A DNA stretch of 64,000 nt. It comes from Limonium bicolor (taxonomy: Eukaryota > Streptophyta > Magnoliopsida > Caryophyllales > Plumbaginaceae). Positions 45,273-55,721 of this stretch are shown here, one piece after another. Under the pieces are notes generated by a model. It searched no databases. It was given only the letters and a program-made list of their open reading frames with translations, and was not told where the DNA came from. Where the stretch lies: assembly GCA_023374045.1 (NCBI GenBank), contig CM041776.1:47002171-47066170 (forward strand), written 5' to 3'. Position 1 is the first letter of the stretch. Every line of letters starts with the position of its first letter. A program made the position numbers and the translations under genes.

Positions 45273-47242
45273 ATCTTTGTAGTACAACAAGGTCGTATCC
45301 ACAGAGACTTCGCAACTATCTAATTAATTATCCAGTTCAGTAAATGTACAAAAAGATAAATAAAAGTGCATAAAATGTAAGTTGGGGTTTAGCCGGAGGC
45401 AAGCTTGATTTGTTTAGGATTAGTGCAGAAATAATAAACACAGTAAAATAAAGTAAATGGATGGAAAAAGGTATCCCAGGATAACGGGGGAATTGCCGAA
45501 ATTACTTAAACAAATTTATAACCTTGTCTCAATTATTTATTGTCTATTAGAGTTAATAATTGTTAGTTACGAACTCTTAGTCATAGCCTTAGTATTTTCC
45601 TGCTCAATCCGGAGTGTAAATACCAAGGTTTATTCCTTTGTGGTACTTTGACTATCTCAAAATCATATGTTGATAGTTACCAAATAAATGAAGTAGTTTG
45701 TCACGCTAAGCATTTAACAATATTTGCTGAAAGGAATTAAAACAAGTTTAATAAAGGAAACAGGTGATAAATATTTATTTAAGTACAGACAATAATTATA
45801 ATCCTAATTTGCTCTATTTGTCTGTTTAAGAATTTATCTTGTGGCCTTCCTAAATCATAGATAAGGACAACTCTTAATTAAATCAATAGACTTTTTACAA
45901 TCAGAAAAAGTCTAAAATCATTAATTAGCATTAAGCATGAATTTTTTAATAACAGCGATGGATTTTATCTGCTAATCAAGGAGAATAATATCTAACGTTT
46001 ATCTTTCTTTGTGGTCTATTCTCAGATTTACAAAATCATTGAAATAAGAGAAACCGTAAATGCATAAAAATGATCAGTTCTTAAGCATTTAATAATTTAG
46101 AGAGACAAAACAAATATTTATAAGCAAACTTGGTATTAATAATAAGTCTGAATTATTTGGGGTCAAACCCCATCCTAGGATACGAATAAAAATCACTCAG
46201 ACATTAACAAAAATAAAAAGAAAGCAGAGATAGCCATTATTTTGGAGACTGCCAGCGGAGACTGGACTGCGATTCGCTTCTGCTCCTGCTCTCTTTTCTT
46301 CTCTTCTTCTTATCGTGCTTCTGCTTCGTGGTGGAATGAAGAATAAAAATAAAATGGAGAAGTGGGGGATAGGAGGATGGAATGGATCGTAGGTGTGGAA
46401 ACTATGAAAAACTATAATCTAATTTGGATTGAGAGGAAGGGATGATTATTTGAGCAGAAGCAGCGTGGGTTTTATAGAAGAAAGGAGAGGAAGAAGACAG
46501 GGGAACACCGCGTGAGGGAATTAAGGAATGGATTGGGGTGGCAGAACACGTGAGGAACTGTCGGTAGGCGCCTGATATTGCTGCTCGGGTAGATGGATAA
46601 GTTGCAGGCGCCGCAACGAAGAAGATAAACAGCACCGAATTCTGTCGCGTTAATATCTGGATCTGGGAATTTACACGCGTCCTTGTTTCTGTCCATCCAT
46701 TAATCCACGGACATATTGAGTCTTGTCCGCCCCTTGTTCGTCCATAATTCCACTGACGTATTGATATTTATTGTTCTGTCCGGCCAAATTTGAGCGAACG
46801 TAACACGACCCTTCGATTGGTCGCATCCGGACCACCGTCCGGATCTACCTTGTCCGGACACCTCTATTGTGTCCGCCCTTTTCTCTGTGGACGCACCACG
46901 GACAGCTTCTCGTCCGGCCTTATTTAATCGAACGGAGCACGGACGTATATTTGGACTGTCCGAATCACTTTGTCCAGACCACACTGGTCCGGACAATAAT
47001 TGTTTTGCTCCTAAAATATTCGTTTTAGCTCCGTTTTAAGATCCGTTTGCGCCCAAACGTTCGTCTCTTCGTCTACTTTGCTCCTAGCTTGGTGTTCCTC
47101 ATGTTTAACCAATAAATTTGTGAGATAATCAATAAAACATAAACTAGAGGAAAAACATACGATAAGTGAGAAATGAGCAAGAAAAGTGCTAATATGATAT
47201 ATGAAATACACCTATAAAACATGCTCATTTGGACAATTATCA
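45271..47242 (-). repeat. 3' LTR of Athila derivative 1, end-truncated
   Basis: Matches 48,938-50,900. The plus-strand left end begins at CAATCTTTG, where it meets the chromovirus LTR; about 53 bases seen in the other copy are missing. Contains a GTCCGG/CGGAC cluster at about 46,780-47,000. Confidence 0.9.
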
Positions 47243-48410
47243 CACCCCCACACTTACCTTTTGCTTGTCCTCAAGCAAAACCATGTACCCAAGCAAGTAG
47301 GGAATGCTCAATATTAACAAATATTATTATGAAGGATAGGATAAAGAGGTGAACGGTACATGATCATTAAACTTTTAGAGGAGTGTGATCCATCAATTGC
47401 TGGTGGCACAGGTGTACTCAGGGTAAAAATAAAAATTAGAGTTTTGGGGTATGATCCCGAGTACTTCAATGCTTCTAAGATTAGGTAACTTTGAGAACTT
47501 TTACCATGGCCAACTTCTCTCAAGAATAGGCATTGAGGAGAAAACAAAAGGAAAAATAGAATTATGCATTTGCTTCACTTTTGCATAAAAGATGAGAAGA
47601 CAATATGTAAGCATCAAGCTTTTGTATTTAAGAACACTCAACTCTCTTTGTTGGTTACCAATGGTGTCTCGCAAGTCCCTTTGTTTATTTTGTATATATA
47701 TTTTTCATTTTTTTTGACAGAGAAGCACCCCTTAGCAATCCCTAAGAAAGAAAACAGAGGGAACCCCTGAGCAATAAAAATCCAACCATTGCAGATCATT
47801 TGGTCACACCGCATAAAAATGCTCCTCAAAAGTAATCAAAATTTTAAAATTTTGTACCATTTATCCCACAATTCATAACAGTATTTATTCTTAAAGAGAC
47901 CAACACACATATAAAGGGTCCGTGATATTGAATTTGGACAAACGCAAGATAAGCAGAGAGATTAAGCATTTTAAGCACATAAAATGTCGCCGAAAAGGGC
48001 ACACTCCCCCACACTTAAATTGGACAATGTCCTCATTGTTTACCCGAAAAACAAGGGAAGGTTTCAGAAGACCTTTTCGGTAAGTAGATAAAAATAGAGA
48101 GAACACAAAGTTCACAAATAAACATTTAAGCTCAGAAACTCTCCTCTGCAGATTTTATTTAAATAAAAGCAAAAATAAAGAAACTGGTACTCCCCTGAGA
48201 TTATTTTTGCTAGCGTTATAGGAGTTCCCCCACACTTGAGCTTCAGCCTCAAGTAGCGTAGCTTTGTTGCGGTGTAGAAATGAAGTTGCACCTGCATAAG
48301 ACACTAGAAGCAACCATACTACAAACGGGGTTAAGAGTTAGCAAAAACAAAATGTAAGGAGAACCTGAAAATTAAAACAGAAATAAAAGCAAATGAAAGA
48401 TAATTTCATC
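47243..48410 (-). other. Polypurine tract and non-coding 3' interior of Athila derivative 1
   Basis: The sense end reads GCTTGAGGACAAGC hairpin, then AAAAGGTAAGTGTGGGGGTG before the LTR. Two more modules of the same kind lie at 48,005-48,042 (ACAATGAGGACATTGT hairpin plus TTTAAGTGTGGGGGAG) and 48,228-48,256 (CTTGAG/CTCAAG hairpin plus TGTGGGGGAA). No protein is seen. Confidence 0.75.
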
Positions 48411-48459
48411 CGGGTTGCCTCCCGGGAAGCTGCCCTTCTTTAACGTCTTTGGCTAGACA
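48411..48459 (-). repeat. Conserved GCCAAAGAC...GGCAACCC motif
   Basis: Sense GTCTAGCCAAAGACGT, TAAAGAAGGGCAGCTT, CCCGGGAGGCAACCCGG. Counterparts at 20,876 and 54,338. Confidence 0.8.
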
Positions 48460-48468
48460 CCTGCTTCG

Positions 48469-48753
48469 TCATCCTCCTTCAAAAATAGAAGTAGACAACA
48501 ACTTTGTCAGGAAAACGAAGTTGGCAGTAATTAAAAGCAAACCACCAGGATCAAAACAAAACGTTACTTCGGCAAATATAATAGGAAAATGAATACTCAA
48601 CAAAACCTGGTGTTTGAGGAGATACTGCCGGTAGCGTAGTTCTAACAGGAGACCAGGTGTGATTGGCTTTGCTTCCTCAAATTGGAAGATGTAAACATCC
48701 TCCTCTTGTTGTTGAGGCTTATGGGAAAAGCCGTGATGGAGATGACCTTCCAT
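48469..48753 (-). pseudogene. C-terminal remnant of the small zinc-knuckle protein (derivative 1)
   Basis: 94 codons. From EEDVYIFQFEE to FEGG it is collinear with the C-terminal 78 residues of the protein at 54,396-55,028, including LELRYRQYLLKHQ and FCFDPGGLLLITAN. The N-terminal zinc-knuckle part is absent. Conservation of the frame between two diverged elements suggests this peptide was translated. Confidence 0.6.
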
Positions 48754-48860
48754 CAGAATTAAGTACCTTTAAAAAGAAACAAAAATTTATACACAAAAGG
48801 GGCAAATAAGGAAATAAAAGAAAAACTAAACAGATAATAAACCAGATAGTTGGACCGAAG

Positions 48861-48878
48861 TCCCCGGCAACGGCGCCA
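48861..48878 (-). promoter_or_regulatory. Primer binding site, tRNA-Asp type (derivative 1)
   Basis: Sense TGGCGCCGTTGCCGGGGA, exact complement of the tRNA-Asp 3' end. Confidence 0.95.
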
Positions 48879-48884
48879 AAAACT

Positions 48885-50900
48885 TGTTGGGCAAAATAGT
48901 AGTTAAACTATCTTGCTAACTATGGGCAGTGAACCCAATCTTTGTAGTACAACAAGGTCGTATCCATAGAGACTTCGCAACTATCTAATTAATTATCCAG
49001 TTCAGTAAATGTACAAAAAGATAAATAAAAGTGCATAAAATGTAAATTGGGGTTTAGCCGGAGGAAAGCTTGATTTGTTTAGCATTAGTGCAGAAATAAT
49101 AAACACAGTAAAATAAATTAAATGGATGGAATAAGGTATCCTAGGATAACGGGGGAATTGCCGAAATTACTTAAACAAATTCATAACCTTGTCTCAATTA
49201 TTTATTGTCTATTAGAGTTAATAATTGTCAGTTACGAACTCTTAGTCATAGCCTTAGTATTTTCCTGCTCAATCCGGAGTGTAAATACCAAGGTTTATTC
49301 CTTTGTGGTACTTTGACTATCTCAAAAATCATATGTTGATAGTTACCAAATAAATGAAGTAGTTTGTCACGCTAAGCATTTAACAATATTTGCTGAAAGG
49401 AATTAAAACAAGTTTAATAAAGGAAACAGGTGATAAATATTTATTTAAGTATAGACATTAATTATAATCCTAATTTGCTCTATTTGTCTGTTTAAGAATT
49501 TATCTTGTGGCCTTCCTAAATCATAGATAAGGACAACTCTTAATTGAATCAATAGACTTTTTACAATCAGAAAAGTCTAAAATCATTAATTAGCATTAAG
49601 CAAGAATTCTTTTAATAACAGCGATGGATTTTATCTGCTAATCAAGGAGAATAATATCTAACGTTTATCTTTCTTTGTGGTCTATTCTCAGATTTACAAA
49701 ATCATTGAAATAAGAGAAACCGTAAATGCATAAAAATGATCAGTTCTTAAGCATTTAATAATTTAGAGAGACAAAACAAATATTTATAAGCAAACTTGGT
49801 GTTAATAATAAGTCTGAATTATTTGGGGTCAAACCCCATCCTAGGATACGAATAAAAATCACTCAGACATTAACAGAAATAAAAAGAAAGCAGAGATAGC
49901 CATTATTTTGGAGACTGCCGGCGGAGACTGGACTGCGATTAGCTTCTGCTCCAGCTGCCTTTTCTTCTCTTCTTCTTATCGTGCTTCTGCTTCGTGGTGG
50001 AATGAAGAATAAAAATAAAATGGAGAAGTGGGGGATAAGAGGATGGAATGGATCGTAGGTGTAGAAACTATGAAAAACTATGATCTAATTTGGATTGAGA
50101 GGTAGGGATGATTATTTGAGCAGAAGCAGCGTGGGTTTTATAGAAGAAAGGAGAGGAAGAAGACAGGGGAACACCGCGTGAGGGAATTAAGGAATGGATT
50201 GGGGTGGCAGAACGCATGAGGAACTGTCGGTAGGCGCCTGATATTGCTGCTCGGGTAGATGGATAAGTTGCAGGCGCCACAACGAAGAAGATAAATAGCA
50301 CCGAATTCTGTCGCGTTAATATCTGGATCTGGGAATTTACACGCGTCCTTGTTTCTGTCCGTCCATTAATCCACGGACATATTGAGCTTTGTCCACCCCT
50401 TGTCCGTCCATAATTCCACGGACGTATTGATATTTATTGTTCTGTCCGGCCAAATTTGAGCGGACGTAACACGACCCTTCGATTGGTAGCGTCCGGACCA
50501 CTGTCCGGATCTACCTGGTCCGGACACCTCTATTGTGTCCGCCCTTTTTTCTACGGACGCACCACGGACAGCTTCTCGTCCGGCCTTATTTAATCGGACG
50601 GAGCACATTTGGACTGTCTGAATCACTTTGTCTGGACCACACTGGTCCGGACAACAATTGTTTTGCTCCTAAAATATTCGTTTTAGCTCCGTTTTAAGAT
50701 TCGTTTGCGCCCACGCGTTCGTCTCTTCGTCTACTTTGCTCCTAGCTTGGTTTTCCTGATGTTTAACCAATAAATTTGTGAGATAATCAATAAAACATAA
50801 ACTAGAGGAAAAACATACGATAAGTGAGACATGAGCAAGAAAAGTACTAATATAATATATGAAATACACCTATAAAACATGCTCATTTGGACACTTATCA
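48885..50900 (-). repeat. 5' LTR of Athila derivative 1 (2,016 bp)
   Basis: Bounded by TGTTGGGCAAAATAG and GGACACTTATCA on the plus strand. GTCCGG cluster at about 50,425-50,655. Confidence 0.93.
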
Positions 50901-51453
50901 ACGAGGAATCCACTGGTGGCCGGTCAGCGTTGTCTTCTCCAAAGATGAAGGCGAGATGGCCTTTTTGAAGGGAGTTCAAGAATGGCAACCGCGAAGGATG
51001 GGCGTTGAAGGAGGTTTTTTTTGAAGATCAAGAAATGTTTCGGAGGTGGTGAAGAAATTCGCCCCGGCTGTCGTTCCCACTTCCTCTGGTCTTGAATATT
51101 AGGGAACAAAGTCCATTGGGGGGAGTAATTGGCTCTTCCCCAAAACAAACCCCATACCGTCGCGAGCTTCGAAAATGGAGGATATTTTGAATGTTTCCTG
51201 GCTTTTGGATTTGAGAATTTCAGGCGTGGGTGCATGTGGTCGAAGGTAGTGGAGGAATTTCAGAGGGACAAACGAAATGAGGCTCATGGTGTAAGGATCA
51301 AGGCGAGATGGAAAACAAGACCCATACTGTTGTGTCTGGATCAATTCTTTCAAAAAAAGAAAGATCCATACTGTAGTGGCCCTGAAAAACGAAATAATAA
51401 CAAAAACGCCTGTGTTGAGTCTCGAACCCGAGACATCTATCATCCTTTCTCTC
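50901..51453. other. Unassigned DNA with B-box-like tRNA part
   Basis: About 550 bases between two retrotransposons. No domain is recognised in its short frames. Its last 40 bases contain, on the minus strand, GGTTCGAGACT (51,418-51,428), which resembles an RNA polymerase III B box and belongs with the A-box-like half at 57,447-57,458 across the inserted element. Confidence 0.5.
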
Positions 51454-51458
51454 GTACT
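51454..51458. repeat. Target site duplication GTACT, left
   Basis: Partner at 57,439-57,443. Confidence 0.93.
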
Positions 51459-53173
51459 TGCAGACGTGTATATCTGAGTGGTTAGAGCTGTAGAAATTAA
51501 AATAAAAGAAAAGAAATTGAAACTCAAAATAAACGTCGGGCTGCAAACAAATCCCGGTCGTAGTAGTATAGTAAAGTGTAAGCGACCGGATATCGAATCG
51601 TGGGACTAATGTGCATATTATAGTACCTAAGCGTGTCACAAAAGGGGGGATTAATTGACTTGTATTATAAATAAAAAGGAAAGATAAAATAAACTAAGTT
51701 AATAGATAAATTAAACGGGACTCTGGGTAGGTTAATATAATCTGCTCTTTCATGCTATGTCTACTGGTTTAATTATAATTGTTTGGCAAAATTCCTCTTA
51801 TTATCTTAAGGTCCGATGAAAACTCATAAGAACTCGTTTACCTGAAAATGCAAGGTCCGATGAAAACTCAAGCAAAATGCGTGTAAACGGACGGTTTAAA
51901 TATGAGAAATTATTTATGCATCTGAGTACTAACTTAAACGATGAAAATAAGTTTTCTCCAGATTTACGGCTTAATTAACCTATCTATTTGTCACCGATCA
52001 GATTAGAAATAGATTTAGTAAAGCAATTTAATAAACTCATGACATTTATTAAAAAGGCGAGATGACCCTTTAAAACGCAACAAACTGTATTTAAATAAAC
52101 CAGTAAACATATTGCATAATTAATACAAACACATAATAACCATTCCCAGAGTATAAATATTCTAGCCTAACATATCAAATAGATAAACAGAAACAAGAGT
52201 AGTAGAAATCATCTGCAGTCACCCCTGCATTCGTTCTGCTATTTTGTATACGTAGGACTAGAGGTGGATATGGTGGAATGAAAAGTAAATAAAATGGAGA
52301 AGACGGGAGAAGAGAAATGAGATGGACGTGTGATGGTAGTCTGTAGTGGATCGATGATGTTGGGTGGTGGATGTCCAAATGAAAGCAAAAGGTACGTGTG
52401 TTTATATAGAGGAGAGGAAGAGGCAGATCTGGAAGAATTGTTTGTTGATTGCTCATTAATTGCAGGGGATAGAGCTGGAGACAAACGCGTGAGTGAATTA
52501 AGGAATGGATTGGGTGGCTGAACGCGTGAATACTGTCGGCAGGCGCCTGATAATGTTGGAGGAGTAGACGGATAAGTTGCAGGCGCCGCGAAGAAGATAA
52601 ACAGCTCACGTTAATTATCTGGACATTTACACGCGTCCGCGTAGGTGTCTGCCTTCAGTTATGCGGTTGTCTCACGGTCCTTAGCCTTGTCCGCGTAGAT
52701 GTCCGCGTAGAATGGGGCGGACAAGCTTGTCCTCATGGGCGTCCGCGTGGCTGTCCTCGTTGTTTCATGCGGACACAATGGCCTTCCGTGAACTTGTGCT
52801 GTCCGCGTGGCTGTCCTCATTGTTTCATGCGGACACAAGTTCTGTCCGCCTAAGCCCTGCGAGTCTTGTCCACCTTGTTCAATGAGGACACAAACGTGGA
52901 CACAAGTTTTTGACTTATTTTCTTCTACGAACTTGACCGGCTCTAGATTCTTCGTTTGGACTCCGTTTCCCGAGCCGTTTGCGTCTATGCGATCGTCTCT
53001 TCGTCTACTTTGCTTCCAGCTTGGTTTTCCTCATGTTTAAACAATAAATTTGTGAGATAACAATAAAACATAAACTAGAGGAAAACTAACCGAAGTGGAG
53101 AAATGAGCAAGAAAAAGTGCTAATATAATATATGAAATACACCTATAAATCATGCTCATTTGTACACTTATCA
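51459..53173 (-). repeat. 3' LTR of Athila derivative 2 (1,715 bp)
   Basis: Pair of 55,722-57,438. Contains a GTCCGCGT / GCGGACA cluster at 52,620-52,920. The sense 5' end TGATAAGTGTnCAAATGAGC is shared with derivative 1, while most of the rest of the LTR differs. Confidence 0.95.
52620..52920. repeat. GTCCGCG...CGGACA inverted-word cluster in LTR
   Basis: Repeated GTCCGCGTAG / GTCCGCGTGG / GCGGACAC words, including a tandem unit CCGCGTGGCTGTCCTC...GCGGACACAA present twice. It recurs at 56,898-57,180, and a related cluster lies in the interior at 55,230-55,515. Confidence 0.85.
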
Positions 53174-54337
53174 CACCCCCACACTTATCTTTTTGCTTGT
53201 CCTCAAGCAAAACCACGGACCCAAGTAAGTAGGGAATGCTCAATACTAACAAATATTATTATGAAGGATAGGATAAAGAAGTGAACAGTTCATGATCTTT
53301 TTAACCTATTGAGGAGTGTGATCCATCAACTGCTGGTGGCATAGTTGTGCTCAGGGTAAAAATAAAATATAGAGTTTCGGGGTATGATCTAAGGTACTTC
53401 AATGTTTCTTTTGTTTAGGTGACTCTGAGAACTTTTACCATGGCCAACTTCTCTCAAGAATGGGCATTTGAGGAGAAAACAAAAGGAAAAATAGATTCAT
53501 GCATTTGTTTCACTTTTGCATAAGGGATGAGAAAATGTAGGCATAACGCCTTTGTATTTAAGAACACTCAACTCTCTTTGTTGATTACCAATGGTGTCTC
53601 GCAAGTCCCTTATTTTTTGTATTCTTCTTTCTTCTTCTTTTTTTAAAACAGAGAAGCACCCCTTAGCAATCCCTAAGAGAGAAGACAGAAAGAAACCCTG
53701 AGCAATAAAATCCAACCATTTGCAGATCATTTGGTCACACCGCATATAAAATGCTCCTCAAAAGTAATCAAAATTTTAAAATTTTGTACCATTTATCCCA
53801 CAATTCATAACAGTATTTATTCTTAAAGAGAACAACCCACATATAAAGGGTCACGATATTGAATTGGACAAACGCAAGATAAGGAGAGAGATTAAACATT
53901 TAAGCACAAAATTCCACCGAAAGGGCACACTCCCCCACACTTAATTTGAACAATGTCCTCATTGTTCACCAGAAAAACAAGGGAAGGTTTCAGAAGACCT
54001 TTTCAGTAAGTAGATAAAATAGAGATAACACAAAGGTCACAAATAAACATTTAAGCACATAATCGCTCCTCTGTAGTTTTTATTTAAATAAAAGCATAAT
54101 TAAAGAAACTGGTACTCCCCTGATATTATTTTTGCTTTTTGTTAAAGGAGTTCCCCCACACTTGAGCTTCAGCCTCAAGTAGCGTAGCTTGGTTGCAGTG
54201 TAGACATGAATTTGCACCTGCATAAGACACTAGAAGCAACCATACTACAAACGGAGTTAAAAGTTAGCAAAAATAAAATTTAAAGAGAACCTGAAAATTA
54301 AAAGAGCATAAAAGCAAAATTAAAATAAAAGTTTATC
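53174..54337 (-). other. Polypurine tract and non-coding 3' interior of Athila derivative 2
   Basis: Collinear with 47,243-48,410. Contains the same three hairpin-plus-purine modules at 53,174-53,212, 53,932-53,968 and 54,149-54,182. No coding capacity is seen. Confidence 0.75.
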
Positions 54338-54387
54338 CGGGTTGCCTCCCGGGAAGCTGCCCTTCTTTAACGTCTTTGGCTAGACGC
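54338..54387 (-). repeat. Conserved GCCAAAGAC...GGCAACCC motif
   Basis: Same motif as 20,876 and 48,411, just downstream of the small reading frame. Confidence 0.8.
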
Positions 54388-54395
54388 CCGCTTCG

Positions 54396-55028
54396 TTATC
54401 CTGGATCAAAAATAAAAGTAGACAACAGCTTTGCCAGGATAACGTAGTTAGCAGTAATTAAAAGCAAACCACCTGGATCAAAACAAAACGTTACTTCGGC
54501 ATATAAAATAGGAAAATGAATACTCCACAAAATCTGGTGTTTGAGGAGGTACTGTCGGTAACGTAGTTCTAACAGAAGACCCGGTGGTGATGATTTTTCT
54601 TCCTCAAATTGGAGGATGTAAACATCCTCCTCTTGTAGGTGAGGCTCATAGAAAGAACGCGGATCGATATCATCTCCAGAGAAAGTTGATTCTTCGAAGG
54701 TGATAGTGGCGTTTTGTTTGGATATCTTGGCGGGAGGTGATAGCAATTCCTTCTCTTCATTTTCGAGGATGTAAGTATCCTCATCTTCTGGATAGAGCAT
54801 AGAAAAGGATGGAAACTGGTGGTAGGTGACTGTAGAGGGAAGAGAATAACTTACATCCGTAGTGGGGTGCTGTTCTTGTTGAGCGATTCTCTCCAGGTAG
54901 TTTGGTTGTTCTTCTAACCATAGTTGCTCTTGGAATATGAGACAATCCTCATAATCATGAGCTCCCCCACATACGGAGCAGTATAAATACTGAGAATAAC
55001 AAAACTCTTGTTTGAGCTCCTCCTCCAT
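54396..55028 (-). CDS. Small zinc-knuckle protein of Athila derivative 2 (210 aa)
   Basis: The only intact reading frame of this element. Residues 18-30 read CSVCGGAHDYEDC, a CX2CX3HX4C knuckle like those of plant retroelement Gag. The middle is rich in Glu, Ser and Pro with two EDxYI(L)(E/Q)FE-like repeats (DEDTYILENEEKE and EEDVYILQFEEEK). The C-terminus has a hydrophobic segment (GGLLLITANYVILAKLL) that could span a membrane. The C-terminal 78 residues are conserved in derivative 1. Start is the first Met; the upstream GTP-free region is T-rich. It may be a Gag relic kept for RNA binding; function is unknown. Confidence 0.65.
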   Translation of the reverse strand: MEEELKQEFCYSQYLYCSVCGGAHDYEDCLIFQEQLWLEEQPNYLERIAQQEQHPTTDVSYSLPSTVTYHQFPSFSMLYPEDEDTYILENEEKELLSPPAKISKQNATITFEESTFSGDDIDPRSFYEPHLQEEDVYILQFEEEKSSPPGLLLELRYRQYLLKHQILWSIHFPILYAEVTFCFDPGGLLLITANYVILAKLLSTFIFDPG

Positions 55029-55229
55029 TTGCTGCGTACAGATTTTTTTTTTTGTGTTTTCGTATATAAAACGAAACTAGTGATTCGGTGGAGAATTTGT
55101 AGAAGCTGGAGCAATTTGGAGATGGACTGGAGTCGCGAGCTTGTTCTTCTCTTCGGGTCGAGCTAGAGCAATTTGAGAGTGTTTGGAATTGGGGAAGAAC
55201 TAAAATGAAACGCGGAGCTTCGCTTCTGA

Positions 55230-55515
55230 ATTGGTGACGTCCGCGTGGGCGTCCGCGTGGAATGGGGCGGACGTGCTCATTGGCGTCCGCATGGAGTTGG
55301 GCGTTCAGTTGGCGTCTGCATGGACGTCCGCGTAGAATGGGGCGGACATGGCTATTTCAGACCGCAAGCCGTCCGCAAGTATGACCGCGTGGCTGTCCGC
55401 GTGGAACAAGGCGGACACGCCTCTCCTGTCTCTGAGTCTGTCCGCGTAGAACAAGGCGGACACGCCTTATCTCTGTCCGCGTAAAGTTGGGCGGACAAGT
55501 TAGGCGGACAGGCTC
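55230..55515. repeat. GTCCGCGT / GCGGACA word cluster in the 5' interior of derivative 2
   Basis: At least eight GTCCGCGTGGA/GTCCGCGTAGAA-type words paired with GGGCGGACA words. The same vocabulary as the LTR cluster, but in the interior close to the 5' LTR. Confidence 0.8.
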
Positions 55516-55700
55516 TGCTTCCTCCGTCCTCTTTTTTTTTCGATTACGTACTTACTGAAACAGATTAGAAAACAAACATAATAATAATATAAACAAGATA
55601 TAAAAGATAATTAATATAAACAACAAACAAAATAATATATACAAAGTATTTTAATATAACAAGTGAATAATCTGGGGCTTAGGGACTAGAATAAATCTAG

Positions 55701-55718
55701 TCCCCGGCAACGACGCCA
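55701..55718 (-). promoter_or_regulatory. Primer binding site, tRNA-Asp type (derivative 2)
   Basis: Sense TGGCGTCGTTGCCGGGGA, one mismatch to the tRNA-Asp complement, three bases inside the LTR. Confidence 0.88.
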
Positions 55719-55721
55719 TTT

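Larger units (their letters stand above)
45271..50900 (-). mobile_element. Non-autonomous Athila derivative 1
   Basis: Two LTRs (left one lacking about 53 bases), a tRNA-Asp primer site and a 1.6-kb interior without gag or pol. LTR starts TGATAAGTG in sense. The interior matches derivative 2 (53,174-55,721) in its left 1.2 kb and in a short reading-frame tail. Mobilisation would need proteins from an Athila element. No duplication can be checked because the left end is missing. Confidence 0.88.

Noticed and set aside
52175..52609. 144-codon frame in the LTR of Athila derivative 2 (and its copy at 56,440-56,874)
   Set aside because: Lies in LTRs, low-complexity His/Ser/Leu composition, no motif; the two copies are the same LTR sequence, so conservation carries no weight.
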